Source: Streptomyces sp. NBC_01478
Lineage (GTDB): Bacteria > Actinomycetota > Actinomycetes > Streptomycetales > Streptomycetaceae
Length of the DNA: 64,000 bases
Direction: 5' to 3'
NCBI RefSeq assembly: GCF_036227225.1
Contig: NZ_CP109444.1
Location: forward strand, 5,871,501-5,935,500
Under the pieces are notes generated by a model. That model was not told the DNA's origin. It worked only from the letters and a program-made list of their open reading frames with translations, and ran no database searches. Shown piece after piece: positions 35,150 to 45,472 of this stretch (position 1 is the stretch's first letter; every line of letters begins with the position of its first letter). Position numbers and translations under genes: made by a program.

Positions 35150-36397
35150 ATGCAGATGCCGTCATCGAGGAAGACCGGAGCCGCCGTACTGGCAGCAGCC
35201 CTGCTCGCCCTGGGCTCACCCGTGGCCGCGACCGCCACCACAGGACCCCCGGTGCCGAGGCACCCCTCCCACACGTACGACGAGACCGTGCTCCGCCAGG
35301 ACCTGGCAGCCGTACGGAAGGCCGGCGGCGGCGATGTGAACGTGCTGGCCAGGGTCGACGGACCGGACGGCGCACCCCTCATGGCACGCATCGGCACCCG
35401 CACGGCCGGCGCCTCGGACCCGATCCCCTGGAACGCGCACTTCCGCGTGGCGAGCACGACGAAGACGTTCGTGGCGACCGTCGTCCTCCAACTCGTCGCG
35501 GAGAAGCGGCTGTCACTCGACGACACCGTCGAGCACTGGCTGCCGAGAGTCGTCACGGGCAACGGCAACGACGGCCGCCGCATCACCGTCCGCGACCTGC
35601 TCCGCCAGACCAGCGGCCTCTACGACTACATCGACGACCCGGAGATCCAGGACCGCCTGCTCAACCACTTCGACGAGATCCGCTACGACGCCACCCCGGC
35701 GGCGGACATGGTCGCGGTCGCGATGAAGCACCGCCCGCTGTTCGTACCGCGGCCGGGCGGGGCCACCCGGTGGGCGTACTCCAACACCAACTACCTGCTG
35801 GCCGGGATGATCGCCGAGAAGGCCGGGGGCGCGAGCTGGCAGGACCTGGTCACCCACCGGATCGTCGCGAAGCTCGGACTGCGCGACACCTCCGTCCCCG
35901 GGCTCAACCCGTTCCTGCCCGACCCGCACGTGGACGCCTACCTGACGACCGCCGACGGCAAGCGTCTCGACGTCACCGATCACAGCCTCCAGCACACCGC
36001 GGACTCCGGTGTGGTGAGCACCACCGCCGACCTGAACACCTTTTTCCGCGCCCTGGTCGGCGGCCGGTTGCTCCCCGCCGCCCAGTGGCGCGAGATGCGG
36101 CAGACCGTGGCCAGGACCGACGACCCGGAGGACGTGGCCGAGATGCCCGAGGGCACCTACGGCCTCGGCCTGCGCAGGATCCCGCTCTCCTGCGGCGGTT
36201 TCTACTACACCCACGAAGGCGATGGAGCGGGCGTCAACACCCGCCCCGCGGTGAGCGCGGACGGCCGCCGCGCGGCGACCGTCTCCATCACGACCACCAC
36301 CGCGCCGCCGGACCTCACGGCCCTCAACCGCGCCACCGGCACCCTCGTCGACCACGCCCTGTGCGACCGACCGGCCAAGGGTTCACCGGAGAGCTAG
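35150..36397 (+). CDS. Secreted serine hydrolase, beta-lactamase/D-Ala-D-Ala carboxypeptidase type
   Basis: A 415-residue exported enzyme with a signal peptide at residues 1-29 (SSRKTGAAVLAAALLALGSPVAATA). SxxK is in VASTTKTFVA near residue 106, the Y-x-N is WAYSNTNYLLAG, and the third motif region is CGGFYYTHEGDGAGVN. The class C beta-lactamase fold is shared with D-alanyl-D-alanine carboxypeptidases such as the Streptomyces R61 enzyme, so a cell-wall or antibiotic-related role is likely. ATG 35150 has GGGGGA seven bases upstream. It lies in an accessory-looking patch between the Nudix-like gene and the M48 cassette. Confidence 0.9.
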   Translation: MQMPSSRKTGAAVLAAALLALGSPVAATATTGPPVPRHPSHTYDETVLRQDLAAVRKAGGGDVNVLARVDGPDGAPLMARIGTRTAGASDPIPWNAHFRVASTTKTFVATVVLQLVAEKRLSLDDTVEHWLPRVVTGNGNDGRRITVRDLLRQTSGLYDYIDDPEIQDRLLNHFDEIRYDATPAADMVAVAMKHRPLFVPRPGGATRWAYSNTNYLLAGMIAEKAGGASWQDLVTHRIVAKLGLRDTSVPGLNPFLPDPHVDAYLTTADGKRLDVTDHSLQHTADSGVVSTTADLNTFFRALVGGRLLPAAQWREMRQTVARTDDPEDVAEMPEGTYGLGLRRIPLSCGGFYYTHEGDGAGVNTRPAVSADGRRAATVSITTTTAPPDLTALNRATGTLVDHALCDRPAKGSPES

Positions 36398-36431
36398 GCC
36401 GTGTCCGGCCGTCGACAATCGACCGTCGCCG

Positions 36432-36473
36432 GTCGGCGTTGGGCAGTCGGCGTTGGGCAGTCGGCAATCGGCA
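36432..36473. repeat. Short tandem repeat, three 14-bp units
   Basis: GTCGGCGTTGGGCA is repeated twice exactly and a third time as GTCGGCAATCGGCA. It is in the 283-bp gap (36398-36680) downstream of the serine hydrolase; no gene is seen in that gap. Confidence 0.6.
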
Positions 36474-36680
36474 AGTACGCCAGCGGATGTCCTGGGCGGT
36501 CTTCATCGAGGACGGCTTCAGACCTGACTCAGCAGCAACCCCCAGGCCCGCGCCCGGCTGTCACATCGCGCTCCGCCGATCCGAACAAAGCAGAACTCCG
36601 TGCCGCGGCAAGGCGATAGCCTCTGCCGGCAGGCGCTCAGTTCGGGCGCGTCCAGGCAGCAGCACGGGTACAGGGACGAA

Positions 36681-37181
36681 ATGGCACACAGCACATTACG
36701 CTCGACGGTCAGGGACATAGTCGCCAAAGCGGCACCACAGGAATTGCCGATACTCGATGGAGTTCTGTCGGCCCGTGACGACGCCGGAGTCTCCCGCCTC
36801 CTGAACCCTCGTAAAGTGCGCCGCGATCCGCTCGGCTTTGGCTTCACAGAGGTCGCCGCCCTGGTTTCCCCTGTCGTGTGGCTGGTTGTCGACGAGGCTG
36901 CACGCCGAGCGACCGGTGCGGCCACCGACAGCGCCATTGTCCGGGCACGGAGCGTCTCACGTCGCGTGCTCAGACGGAGCCCCGAGCCTTCGCGCCCCAT
37001 GCCGTCGTTGTCACCACAGCAGATCAATACCGTGCATCAGCGCGTACGGGAGCGAGCACAAGTGGCGGGGCTCGACGAGATCGCCGCTGAGCAACTCGCC
37101 GACGCGGTCGTATCGCGTCTCGCCCGGGAGTCCGCCGAAGATCTCCGCGGCTCCGAGCAAGCCACAAGCCAGACGCCTTGA
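36681..37181 (+). CDS. Small helical protein, partner of the M48 protease
   Basis: A 166-residue protein I do not recognise. The first 50 residues are helical and amphipathic (RDIVAKAAPQELPILDGVL), residues 54-70 are hydrophobic (FTEVAALVSPVVWLVVD) and may dip into the membrane, then a basic stretch (VRARSVSRRVLRRS) and a C-terminal helical region (NTVHQRVRERAQVAGLDEIAAEQL). It has a lower GC than the window and more A/T at third positions, a sign of recent acquisition. ATG 36681 follows AGGGA. The M48 protease gene begins 12 bp downstream, so the two are one operon. Confidence 0.7.
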   Translation: MAHSTLRSTVRDIVAKAAPQELPILDGVLSARDDAGVSRLLNPRKVRRDPLGFGFTEVAALVSPVVWLVVDEAARRATGAATDSAIVRARSVSRRVLRRSPEPSRPMPSLSPQQINTVHQRVRERAQVAGLDEIAAEQLADAVVSRLARESAEDLRGSEQATSQTP

Positions 37182-37193
37182 GCCGGTACCACG

Positions 37194-38456
37194 GTGAGCC
37201 ACTCCGATTACAGAACGGAGAGGAGCGCCGGAACGACGCGGCGCTTCGTAGTACTGCTGGTGGTCACGATGCTGCCCTGCGTGCTGCTGTTCGGCGGTCT
37301 GGCAGAAGAATTCGTTGATTCACCGTCAAAGGTCATGGCTGGTGCACTGATCGGCACAGGATCTGTACTGCTTGCCTCATTCGCGCTCTACTGGTGGATA
37401 CCGACATGGCGAAGTCGAGGCGGCCGGCTCGTCGAGGTGCCGAGCGAACTCATGCCGGAATTACTGGAATTGACGAACCGCGCAGGAATCCGCCGTCCTC
37501 CTCGGTTCGTGCTCGACAGCCTGGCCATGACCGCCGGAGCGGTGGTCTTCGGCCGAGCCGCCCAGTACACCGTGTGCCTGCACGCCGGCCTGCTGTTCAG
37601 ACGGGAACAGGATCCCAAGGCCTTCGAGGCGGTGATACTGCACGAACTGGCCCACATACGTAACCATGATGTGCAGATCGCCTACGCCGGCCTGGCCATT
37701 TGCCGGGTTTCCACCTTCGTATTCGTACCGTGTGTCGGGTACGGGGAATGGCTTATGGGACTGGACCAGGCGGCAACGACGACCGTGAAGTTCTGGCTCT
37801 ACGGGCTGCTGTTCTTGGCTCAGCCGTACCTGATGTACACCGAGTTATTGCGGAAGCGCGAACTGTACGCGGATTTCGACGCGGCAGGTTGGGGCGCCGA
37901 TCCCGCTGTCTGGGAAGCGGAAGCCTCGACGCCGGCACCGAACCAGACGATGGCGGGACGGCTCGGGAATGTCCTGCGGGCGCGAGCCAGAGAGGTCATC
38001 GGCATCTGGCATACGCATCCGACCTGGGAGCAGCGCTGCGCAGCAGTGGCCTGCCACCGACGTTCCGCCCCCGTCGGCATGTTCGGCGACGACATGATGA
38101 CGCTGTTCCTGCTGATCACTTCCTTCCTGACCACGCTCATCAGCCTGATCATGATTTTCACCATGCAGGGTTGCGGCTGGGTGAGTTGGGCCCAGACACT
38201 CATCATCTATCCGGCCGCCCTCGTGATGGCGGTGGCATCCAGCTCAACCCCCAGCAAGAATTTCGTCATTCACCGATACAGACCGGTGCGCTCCGGGACG
38301 CGGAGAGACCGCGCGCTGAAACGGGCGGCCGTGTTCATGGCATGTACGTGCGTTCTCGTTCTCTGGGATCCGTTGGGCCTGCGAGACTCCTGCACCACAA
38401 CCGACGACTCCGCCCCACGGCCGATCACCCATGAGGCACAGCGCATCGTGTCCTGA
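37194..38456 (+). CDS. Membrane M48-family metalloprotease
   Basis: A 420-residue integral membrane protease of the HtpX/Ste24 type. Two N-terminal membrane segments near residues 19-37 and 48-68 are followed by the zinc motif HELAH (residues 150-154) and the third ligand Glu in RELYADFDA (Glu at 223); all are intact. More hydrophobic segments follow near 163-180, 200-218, 300-325 and 330-350. A short linker between HELAH and the third ligand holds another membrane pair, as in M48 proteins. GC is lower than in flanking genes. It is paired with the 166-residue gene upstream; processing of that partner or of another membrane protein is a possible role. Confidence 0.85.
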   Translation: MSHSDYRTERSAGTTRRFVVLLVVTMLPCVLLFGGLAEEFVDSPSKVMAGALIGTGSVLLASFALYWWIPTWRSRGGRLVEVPSELMPELLELTNRAGIRRPPRFVLDSLAMTAGAVVFGRAAQYTVCLHAGLLFRREQDPKAFEAVILHELAHIRNHDVQIAYAGLAICRVSTFVFVPCVGYGEWLMGLDQAATTTVKFWLYGLLFLAQPYLMYTELLRKRELYADFDAAGWGADPAVWEAEASTPAPNQTMAGRLGNVLRARAREVIGIWHTHPTWEQRCAAVACHRRSAPVGMFGDDMMTLFLLITSFLTTLISLIMIFTMQGCGWVSWAQTLIIYPAALVMAVASSSTPSKNFVIHRYRPVRSGTRRDRALKRAAVFMACTCVLVLWDPLGLRDSCTTTDDSAPRPITHEAQRIVS

Positions 38457-38570
38457 GGGCGTCATTCATGAGGGTGGAGAATGCGGCCGGGTTCGAGGTC
38501 TCTTCGGAAGACGAACGAGCGACCACTGGGCCGATCAACAACGGCTCATTCGATCAACAGCGGCTGGTGA

Positions 38571-38603
38571 CCGGCCCGCGGCTCCCCATGAGCCACGGGC
38601 CCG
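38571..38603 (-). terminator. Hairpin downstream of thiC
   Basis: GGCCCGCGGCTC at 38573-38584 pairs with GAGCCACGGGCC at 38590-38601 with one bulge, about 20 bp past the thiC stop on the minus strand. No U-run. Confidence 0.5.
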
Positions 38604-38620
38604 TCCGGTGGCCGCTCCGC

Positions 38621-40489
<1,869 letters not shown>

Positions 40490-40550
40490 CTACGCCGGCA
40501 TTACCCGGTAACAGGTTCGGCGGTCGACGCAGCGGCTTCCGTCAGCCGAT

Positions 40551-40564
40551 GTTTCATGTGAAAC
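40551..40564. other. parS-like site with one mismatch, inside the riboswitch
   Basis: GTTTCATGTGAAAC, which remains a good palindrome. It lies within the thiC THI element. Confidence 0.6.
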
Positions 40565-40583
40565 ATCACTCGATTCAGGTGAC

Positions 40584-40597
40584 GTTTCCCGTGAAAC
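40584..40597. other. parS-like site with one mismatch, inside the riboswitch
   Basis: GTTTCCCGTGAAAC, one base off consensus. The pair with 40551-40564 is 33 bp centre to centre. Confidence 0.55.
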
Positions 40598-40730
40598 ATC
40601 GCAGAGACGAAGGTCAGCGCCCTCTCAGCCCGGTGCTCCGAGCTCCCGCGTGTGCAAAGGTGCCTCCACGCTAGCGCCATAAGTGACGCGGTGAACAGTG
40701 GGCCTCCGGCGTTCTTGCGATGATCGGGCG

Positions 40731-42236
40731 GTGACCACGACACAGCAGCCCCCGTACCCGCCGACCGGGCCGCCGCATGGCCACGACCACGGCCACGGCT
40801 CGGGAGGCGACCACGGCTCCGGGTCCGGGGACGACCACGGTTCCCACGGGGACGGCGGGCACGGTTCCGGTGCGGGCGGCGGACACGGTCACTCGCACAG
40901 CCATGGCCCCGCCGCCCCCGTCTCCCGTCACCTCCGGAAGGTCATCGCGGCGATCCTGATCCCGTTCACGGTGGCGGTCGTGGTCGGGATGGTGGTGCTG
41001 TGGCCCGGCGGGGCCCCCTCGCACAAGCGCACCGGAGTCGGCTTCGACCGGCAGACACAGCAGGCGACGGTCACCAAGGTCGTCAGCGTGAGCTGCGCGT
41101 CGGTGAACGCCTCGGGCGGTGGCTCGACCGGGGACACCTCCACCGCAGAGGGTTCCTCGGCGGCACAGGAGGCGGCCGGCACCTGCAAGAAGGCCACGGT
41201 CACGGTCAGCAGCGGCAAGGACAAGGGCCGTACGTTCACGGAGATCGTGCAGCCCGACCAGTCACGGCAGTTGCATCAGGGCGAGAAGGTCGTGGTCGCG
41301 TACGAGCCCTCCGCGCCCAGGGATCTGCAGTACTCCGTCACCGATGTGAACCGTAAGGTCCCGATGGCACTGCTCGCCGGGATCTTCGCGCTGGTCGTCG
41401 TGGTGGTGGGCCGGCTGCGCGGTGTCATGGCGCTGGCCGCGCTGGCCATCAGCTTCATGATCCTGAACTTCTTCATCCTGCCCGCGATCCTGCACGGCTC
41501 GAACCCGCTGATCGTGGCGGTGGTCGGATCGAGCGCCATCATGCTGATCGCCCTCTACATGTGCCACGGGCTGTCGGCCCGTACGTCCGTGGCGGTGCTC
41601 GGCACCCTGATGTCGCTGGTGCTGATCGGCGTCCTGGGCTCGGGTTTCATCGACTGGGCCGCGCTCACCGGCAACACGGACGACAACACGGGCCTGATCC
41701 ACGGGCTGTACCCGTCGATCGACATGAGCGGTCTGCTGCTCGCCGGCGTCATCATCGGTTCGCTCGGTGTGCTCGACGATGTGACGGTCACCCAGACGTC
41801 GGCGGTCTGGGAGCTGCACGAGGCCAACCCCTCGATGGGCTGGCGCGGGCTGTACCGCGCCGGCATCCGCATCGGCCGCGACCACATCGCCTCCGTCGTC
41901 AACACACTCGTCCTCGCCTACGCGGGCGCCGCCCTGCCCCTGTTGCTGCTCTTCTCCATCGCGCAGAGCAGCGTGGGGGCGGTCGCCAACAGCGAGTTGG
42001 TCGCGGAGGAGATCGTGCGCACGCTGGTGGGTTCGATCGGCCTGGTCGCGTCGGTACCGGTCACCACGGCCCTCGCGGCCCTGGTGGTCTCGGCGGACCG
42101 ACCAGGACCCGAGGCGGTTCCGGCGGGTGCGGGCGCGGCTACGGCGGACACGGCCACGTCAGGTACGGCCGAGCCGGCGCCGAGTGCCAAGCCCGGGGCG
42201 GCGCGCGGCGGGAAGGGCCGTCGCCGCAAGCACTGA
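40731..42236 (+). CDS. YibE/F-like membrane protein with a His/Gly-rich N-terminus
   Basis: A 501-residue membrane protein of the YibE/F group. The first 60 residues are extremely rich in His and Gly (HGHDHGHGSGG, GDHGSGSGDDHGSHGDGGHG), a pattern that binds transition metals in other proteins. A first membrane helix near residue 80 is followed by an extracytoplasmic beta domain with two Cys (SVSCASVNASGG, AGTCKKATVTV), then about seven to eight helices (AGIFALVVVVVGRLRGVMAL, LGVLDDVTVTQTSAVWELHEANP). The conserved LLGVLDD-type stretch is the YibE/F hallmark. GTG 40731 gives VTTTQQPPYPP. Substrate unknown; a metal link is suggested by the tail. Confidence 0.85.
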   Translation: MTTTQQPPYPPTGPPHGHDHGHGSGGDHGSGSGDDHGSHGDGGHGSGAGGGHGHSHSHGPAAPVSRHLRKVIAAILIPFTVAVVVGMVVLWPGGAPSHKRTGVGFDRQTQQATVTKVVSVSCASVNASGGGSTGDTSTAEGSSAAQEAAGTCKKATVTVSSGKDKGRTFTEIVQPDQSRQLHQGEKVVVAYEPSAPRDLQYSVTDVNRKVPMALLAGIFALVVVVVGRLRGVMALAALAISFMILNFFILPAILHGSNPLIVAVVGSSAIMLIALYMCHGLSARTSVAVLGTLMSLVLIGVLGSGFIDWAALTGNTDDNTGLIHGLYPSIDMSGLLLAGVIIGSLGVLDDVTVTQTSAVWELHEANPSMGWRGLYRAGIRIGRDHIASVVNTLVLAYAGAALPLLLLFSIAQSSVGAVANSELVAEEIVRTLVGSIGLVASVPVTTALAALVVSADRPGPEAVPAGAGAATADTATSGTAEPAPSAKPGAARGGKGRRRKH

Positions 42237-42289
42237 GGCGGCGGCGAGAACCGCCGTACGGCCCCGGAGAAGCGTTACTGCGGATCTCC

Positions 42290-42450
42290 GGGCCTCGCGG
42301 GCTCTTCAGGGCTCACACGAGGGTCTTCAGCGCGCAGGGAAGCCTTGGACTCGCACAGGGGCTTCAATCCCACCGCACATAGAACTTCTGGCTCAGGGTG
42401 ACCTTCAAGCGCACGATGGCCTTCAGGCGCACGGGGTGACCTTCAAGCTC
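42290..42450. repeat. Degenerate CTTCA-containing repeats downstream of the YibE/F gene
   Basis: In the 288-bp gap before ssgA, the word CTTCA followed by AGCGCAC, GGCGCAC or similar recurs at about 42303, 42326, 42364, 42404, 42421 and 42441, with about 20-bp spacing in the last three. No gene is seen in the gap. Confidence 0.45.
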
Positions 42451-42524
42451 ACAGCGTCCCCAGCCGCTTCAGCACCCGTGGCGAAGCGTTACGCCAACCT
42501 CCGCGCCACCGCCGTGACAACGCC

Positions 42525-42962
42525 TCAGCCGGCGCTCTGTTCCTCCGCCAGGATGCGGTCCAACGCCTGGTCGAGGTGTGCGTCGAAGTCCGCGAGGGCG
42601 CCCTCCTGGCCGAGCGGAACCAGCCGGTCGGTGCGGTCGAGGAACGCCACGAGCGGTGCCGCGCCGGTGCGGAACAGCGCCTGGTCGCCGCCCACCTGAA
42701 GCCGGATCAGCACCTCGCCCAGCGTCTCGGGATCGACGGGCTCGATCCGCACATCACCTTCCCCGCACGCGATGCCCACCCCGTCGATCAGCAGCTCCCG
42801 GCCGAAGGTCCAGGTCACCGGGGCGTCTCCCGGCAAATGGAAGGTCAGCCGCACGGCGTACGGATCGCATGTCTCGTAGCCCAGCTCGACCGGGATACGG
42901 AAGGAGAGCTCCTCGGAAACGAGGAAGCTCATCATGACCTCTGCCTGTACGGACTCGCGCAT
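42525..42962 (-). CDS. ssgA: Sporulation protein SsgA, SsgA-like family
   Basis: A 145-residue SALP. It starts MRESVQAEVMMSFLVSEELSFRIPVELGY and includes YAVRLTFHLPGDAPVTWTFGRELL and VAFLDRTDRLVPLG, near-identical to the S. coelicolor SsgA known to me. SsgA activates sporulation-specific cell division by helping SsgB and FtsZ localise at septation sites; it is cytoplasmic and membrane-associated. It sits directly downstream of ssgR on the same strand with a 99-bp gap that should hold its promoter, which SsgR activates in S. coelicolor. The ATG is preceded by a weak GACGGGAT. Confidence 0.96.
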   Translation of the reverse strand: MRESVQAEVMMSFLVSEELSFRIPVELGYETCDPYAVRLTFHLPGDAPVTWTFGRELLIDGVGIACGEGDVRIEPVDPETLGEVLIRLQVGGDQALFRTGAAPLVAFLDRTDRLVPLGQEGALADFDAHLDQALDRILAEEQSAG

Positions 42963-43061
42963 CGCCTATCCCGTCAACTGCCGTCGTATGGCCGGGAATG
43001 ATCCCCGTGACACTGATGGAATATTGCTGAACGTACACGTTAGATCACAAGGAGTAAGTTT

Positions 43062-44114
43062 TCAGATACTGATAGAGAGCGCGAGCGACCCCAGAAGCCT
43101 GCCGACCTCGGTCTGCAACTGCCGAGCCGCGGCCGGCAGCCGATCGGCCTGATGCGAGGGCAGGGAGATGGCCATCGTGGCCGCCGTGGCGCCGAGCGTG
43201 ATCGGAATCGCCGCGCAGACCGTCCCCAGCGCGTACTCCTGACGCTCCACCACCTGCTCCGTCCGCCGCATCCGGTCCAGGCGCCGCACCAGGGACTGGC
43301 TGTCGCGCACGGTGTACGGCGTGAGGGACCGCACGGGGTAGCGGTCGAGGTGGTCACGGCGGACGCCCTCGTCCAACTGGGCCAGCAGACACTGGCCGAT
43401 CGCGTGCGCGTGCCCCGTCTCACGGAAGTCCGCCCACTCCTCGACCGCCGGACTGCCGGGGGTGTCGGAGACGCACAGGACCTCGATCTCGCCGTCGCGG
43501 TACATCGCGTAGTACACCGGCGCACCGATCAGATCCCGCCAGTGCGCCAGCGCGTCGACGATCGTGCTGCGACGTTTCTCCTGCGCTCCGCTGCTGCTCA
43601 GCCGCTCCGCCGCCTCCCCGAGGAAGAACAGCCCCTTGTCGCGGCGGAGATAGCCCTCGTGCACCAGGGTGCGCAGCAGGTGGTACGCCGTGGGGAGGGC
43701 GAGGCCGGTCTCGCGGGCCAGTTGCTTGGCGGGTGCTCCGTGTCCGTGCCCGGCGACGGACTCCAGCAGACGCATGGCCCGTTGGACGGAGCCGATGAGG
43801 GTGGCGCCAGGCTGCTGCGGCGGGTCGGTGGTCGTCGCGTCGCGCCGCGGGTCAAGGGCCGCGGTGGAGCGCTGCTGGTCGGTGGCCGTCGCGGAGCGCT
43901 GCTGCGGCGGGGTCGCCACCGGGCGCTGCTGTGCCACCGAACTCGGCTGCGACACCGGGCGCGGGAGTACCACCGGACCCGGCTGTGCCACCGGCCGCAG
44001 TTGAGTGGGGACCGCCACTGAGCGCGGCCACGTGGACGGGATCGGTGGGACGGGCGGGACGGGCAGGGTGGGGTGTGCGTGTGGTTCTACGGGTGCGGTG
44101 TCAACCGTGGCCAA
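43062..44114 (-). CDS. ssgR: IclR-family activator SsgR
   Basis: Activator of ssgA in S. coelicolor, where I recall a protein of about 241 residues. The IclR winged helix is at GSVQRAMRLLESVAGHG, AKQLARETGLALPTAYHLLRTLVHEGYL, and the C-terminal effector domain follows (VYYAMYRDGEIEVLCVS, HAHAIGQCLLAQL). The longest frame here gives 350 residues with a TTG start at 44114 and a roughly 100-residue low-complexity extension rich in Pro, Gln and Ala (PVAQPGPVVLPRPV, QQRSATATDQQRSTAALDP). The true start may be further in, at a GTG such as the one before AVPTQL. Coordinates of the 5' end are therefore uncertain. Confidence 0.9.
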   Translation of the reverse strand: MATVDTAPVEPHAHPTLPVPPVPPIPSTWPRSVAVPTQLRPVAQPGPVVLPRPVSQPSSVAQQRPVATPPQQRSATATDQQRSTAALDPRRDATTTDPPQQPGATLIGSVQRAMRLLESVAGHGHGAPAKQLARETGLALPTAYHLLRTLVHEGYLRRDKGLFFLGEAAERLSSSGAQEKRRSTIVDALAHWRDLIGAPVYYAMYRDGEIEVLCVSDTPGSPAVEEWADFRETGHAHAIGQCLLAQLDEGVRRDHLDRYPVRSLTPYTVRDSQSLVRRLDRMRRTEQVVERQEYALGTVCAAIPITLGATAATMAISLPSHQADRLPAAARQLQTEVGRLLGSLALSISI

Positions 44115-44268
44115 GGGTCACTCCCGGAGCGCGAGGAGGCAGCCCGTGCGGGGAACACGGGGAGGGGGTGCGCCGCCCGCGGGGTTCGTCCCCGCGTCGA
44201 ATTCCGGACTTTAACCGCCCGCCACCGCCCGCAGACGGCCTGTCCGGGAAACTTCCCCCGCCCGAGGG

Positions 44269-44299
44269 AACCGGTGATTCCTGTTACCGATCACCGGTT
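44269..44299 (-). terminator. Perfect hairpin after the DUF5326-type gene
   Basis: AACCGGTGAT pairs with ATCACCGGTT around an 11-nt loop, 14 bp past the stop codon of the small membrane gene on the minus strand. Confidence 0.6.
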
Positions 44300-44312
44300 G
44301 CCCGGAAGGGCC

Positions 44313-44525
44313 TCACCAGTCGCTGCGTGAGGAGGAACTCGACATGAACCTCCGCACGACGTAGATCAGTCCGCCGACCAGCGCCACGAAGATCAGCACA
44401 TTGAAGAGCAGCCCGATCAGGAAGTGCAGGACGGTCGCTATCAGTCCGCCGAACACGAACAGGGCGATGACCGGCACCGCGACCCACTTCACCCACCACG
44501 GCAGTCCCGCGAAGATCTCTCGCAT
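44313..44525 (-). CDS. Small membrane protein, DUF5326-like
   Basis: A 70-residue protein (MREIFAGLPWWVKWVAVPVIALFVFGG, then FLIGLLFNVLIFVALVGGLIYVV and a Ser-rich tail SSSSSRSDW). Two membrane helices at about residues 10-30 and 37-58. It resembles the small actinobacterial DUF5326 family. The ATG at 44525 lies after a GC-rich leader. Single gene with a hairpin terminator. Function unknown. Confidence 0.8.
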   Translation of the reverse strand: MREIFAGLPWWVKWVAVPVIALFVFGGLIATVLHFLIGLLFNVLIFVALVGGLIYVVRRFMSSSSSRSDW

Positions 44526-44721
44526 TGTCCTCGTCCTGTACCTCTCCGCCCGTCGCTCTTACCGGGTTCTGTCGGTGTCCGGCACGGGTGCCGGATCTCT
44601 GATGTCTGCACTCGATGCTAGAGCGGGCGAAGGTCGAACGGGGGCCTCGCATCCCTTGTCCTCCCCTGACCGTTCCCCTAGAGAACCCTGAGACGCGAGT
44701 CAGGCTTCGGGTGGAGGAGAG

Positions 44722-45039
44722 TCAGGCCTCCGGAGGCGAGAACACCACCAGCACGCGCAGGTCCTCGCTGATGTGGTGGAACTTGTGGGCGACCCCGGCC
44801 GGCACATAGACGACGCTGCCGCGCGCCACCTGGGTGGTCTCCATGCCGACGGTGATCGCGGCCCGGCCGCTCACGACGAAGTACACCTCGTCCTGGTTGT
44901 GCGGCTGCTGCCGGTCGTGCTCACCGGCGTCGAGCGCGTACAGGCCGACCGACATGTTCTTCTCGCGCAGGAACTGGAGGTATGCACCGTCGTTGACGGC
45001 ACGCTCCGCCTCCAGTTCATCCAACCGGAATGCCTTCAT
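44722..45039 (-). CDS. Cupin-domain protein
   Basis: A 105-residue single-domain cupin. It starts MKAFRLDELEAERAVNDGAYLQFL and has the metal-site strands GEHDRQQPHNQDEVYFVVSGRAAITV and GSVVYVPAGVAHKFHHI, with the His, His, Glu and His of cupin motifs 1 and 2 present. Could be an enzyme or a small binding protein. I used ATG 45039; the longer frame starting at 45087 adds a basic stretch that overlaps the divergent gene's promoter. Divergent from the holin-family gene, 48 bp apart. Confidence 0.85.
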   Translation of the reverse strand: MKAFRLDELEAERAVNDGAYLQFLREKNMSVGLYALDAGEHDRQQPHNQDEVYFVVSGRAAITVGMETTQVARGSVVYVPAGVAHKFHHISEDLRVLVVFSPPEA

Positions 45040-45087
45040 CGCCCTCGTCCATGCTCGGATTGGATCTCTTCTGTCACGATCAGACAC

Positions 45088-45465
45088 ATGAAGAATTTCC
45101 TAGTCAAGACGATCGCCAACGCGGGTGCCCTGGCGGTCGCCGTATGGCTGCTCGACAAGATCACTCTGACCGGTGACAGCACCTTCAAGAAGTTCTGGAC
45201 ACTGCTCCTCGTCGCCCTGGTCTTCGGCCTGGTGAACTTCCTGGTCAAGCCGATCGTCAAGGTGCTGACCTTCCCGCTGTTCCTCCTGACGCTCGGTCTG
45301 ATCACCCTGGTGGTCAACGCGCTGATGCTGATGCTCACCTCGTGGCTGGCCGACAAGCTCGACCTGAGTTTCCACGTCGACGGCTTCTGGACCGCCGTCC
45401 TGGGCGGCCTCATCATCTCGGTCGTCTCCTGGGCGCTCAACGTCGTCCTGCCCGAGGGGGACTGA
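45088..45465 (+). CDS. Membrane protein, PF04020 (phage holin family 4-2)
   Basis: A 125-residue four-helix membrane protein: MKNFLVKTIANAGALAVAVWLL, FWTLLLVALVFGLVNFLVKPIVKVL, LFLLTLGLITLVVNALMLML and FWTAVLGGLIISVVSWALNVVL. It belongs to the family named holin but found in many chromosomes, so this is not evidence of a prophage. ATG 45088; LMW-PTP follows after 7 bp, so they are probably co-transcribed with the PLP enzyme gene. Role unknown. Confidence 0.88.
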   Translation: MKNFLVKTIANAGALAVAVWLLDKITLTGDSTFKKFWTLLLVALVFGLVNFLVKPIVKVLTFPLFLLTLGLITLVVNALMLMLTSWLADKLDLSFHVDGFWTAVLGGLIISVVSWALNVVLPEGD

Positions 45466-45472
45466 GCGCGCG

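Noticed and set aside
33803..38456. Accessory patch as an integrated element
   Set aside because: Lower GC suggests acquisition, but I see no integrase, transposase, inverted repeat or tRNA attachment site at the ends.
45088..45465. Holin-family gene as evidence for a prophage
   Set aside because: PF04020 proteins are common chromosomal membrane proteins, and no phage structural, integrase or lysis genes are present.
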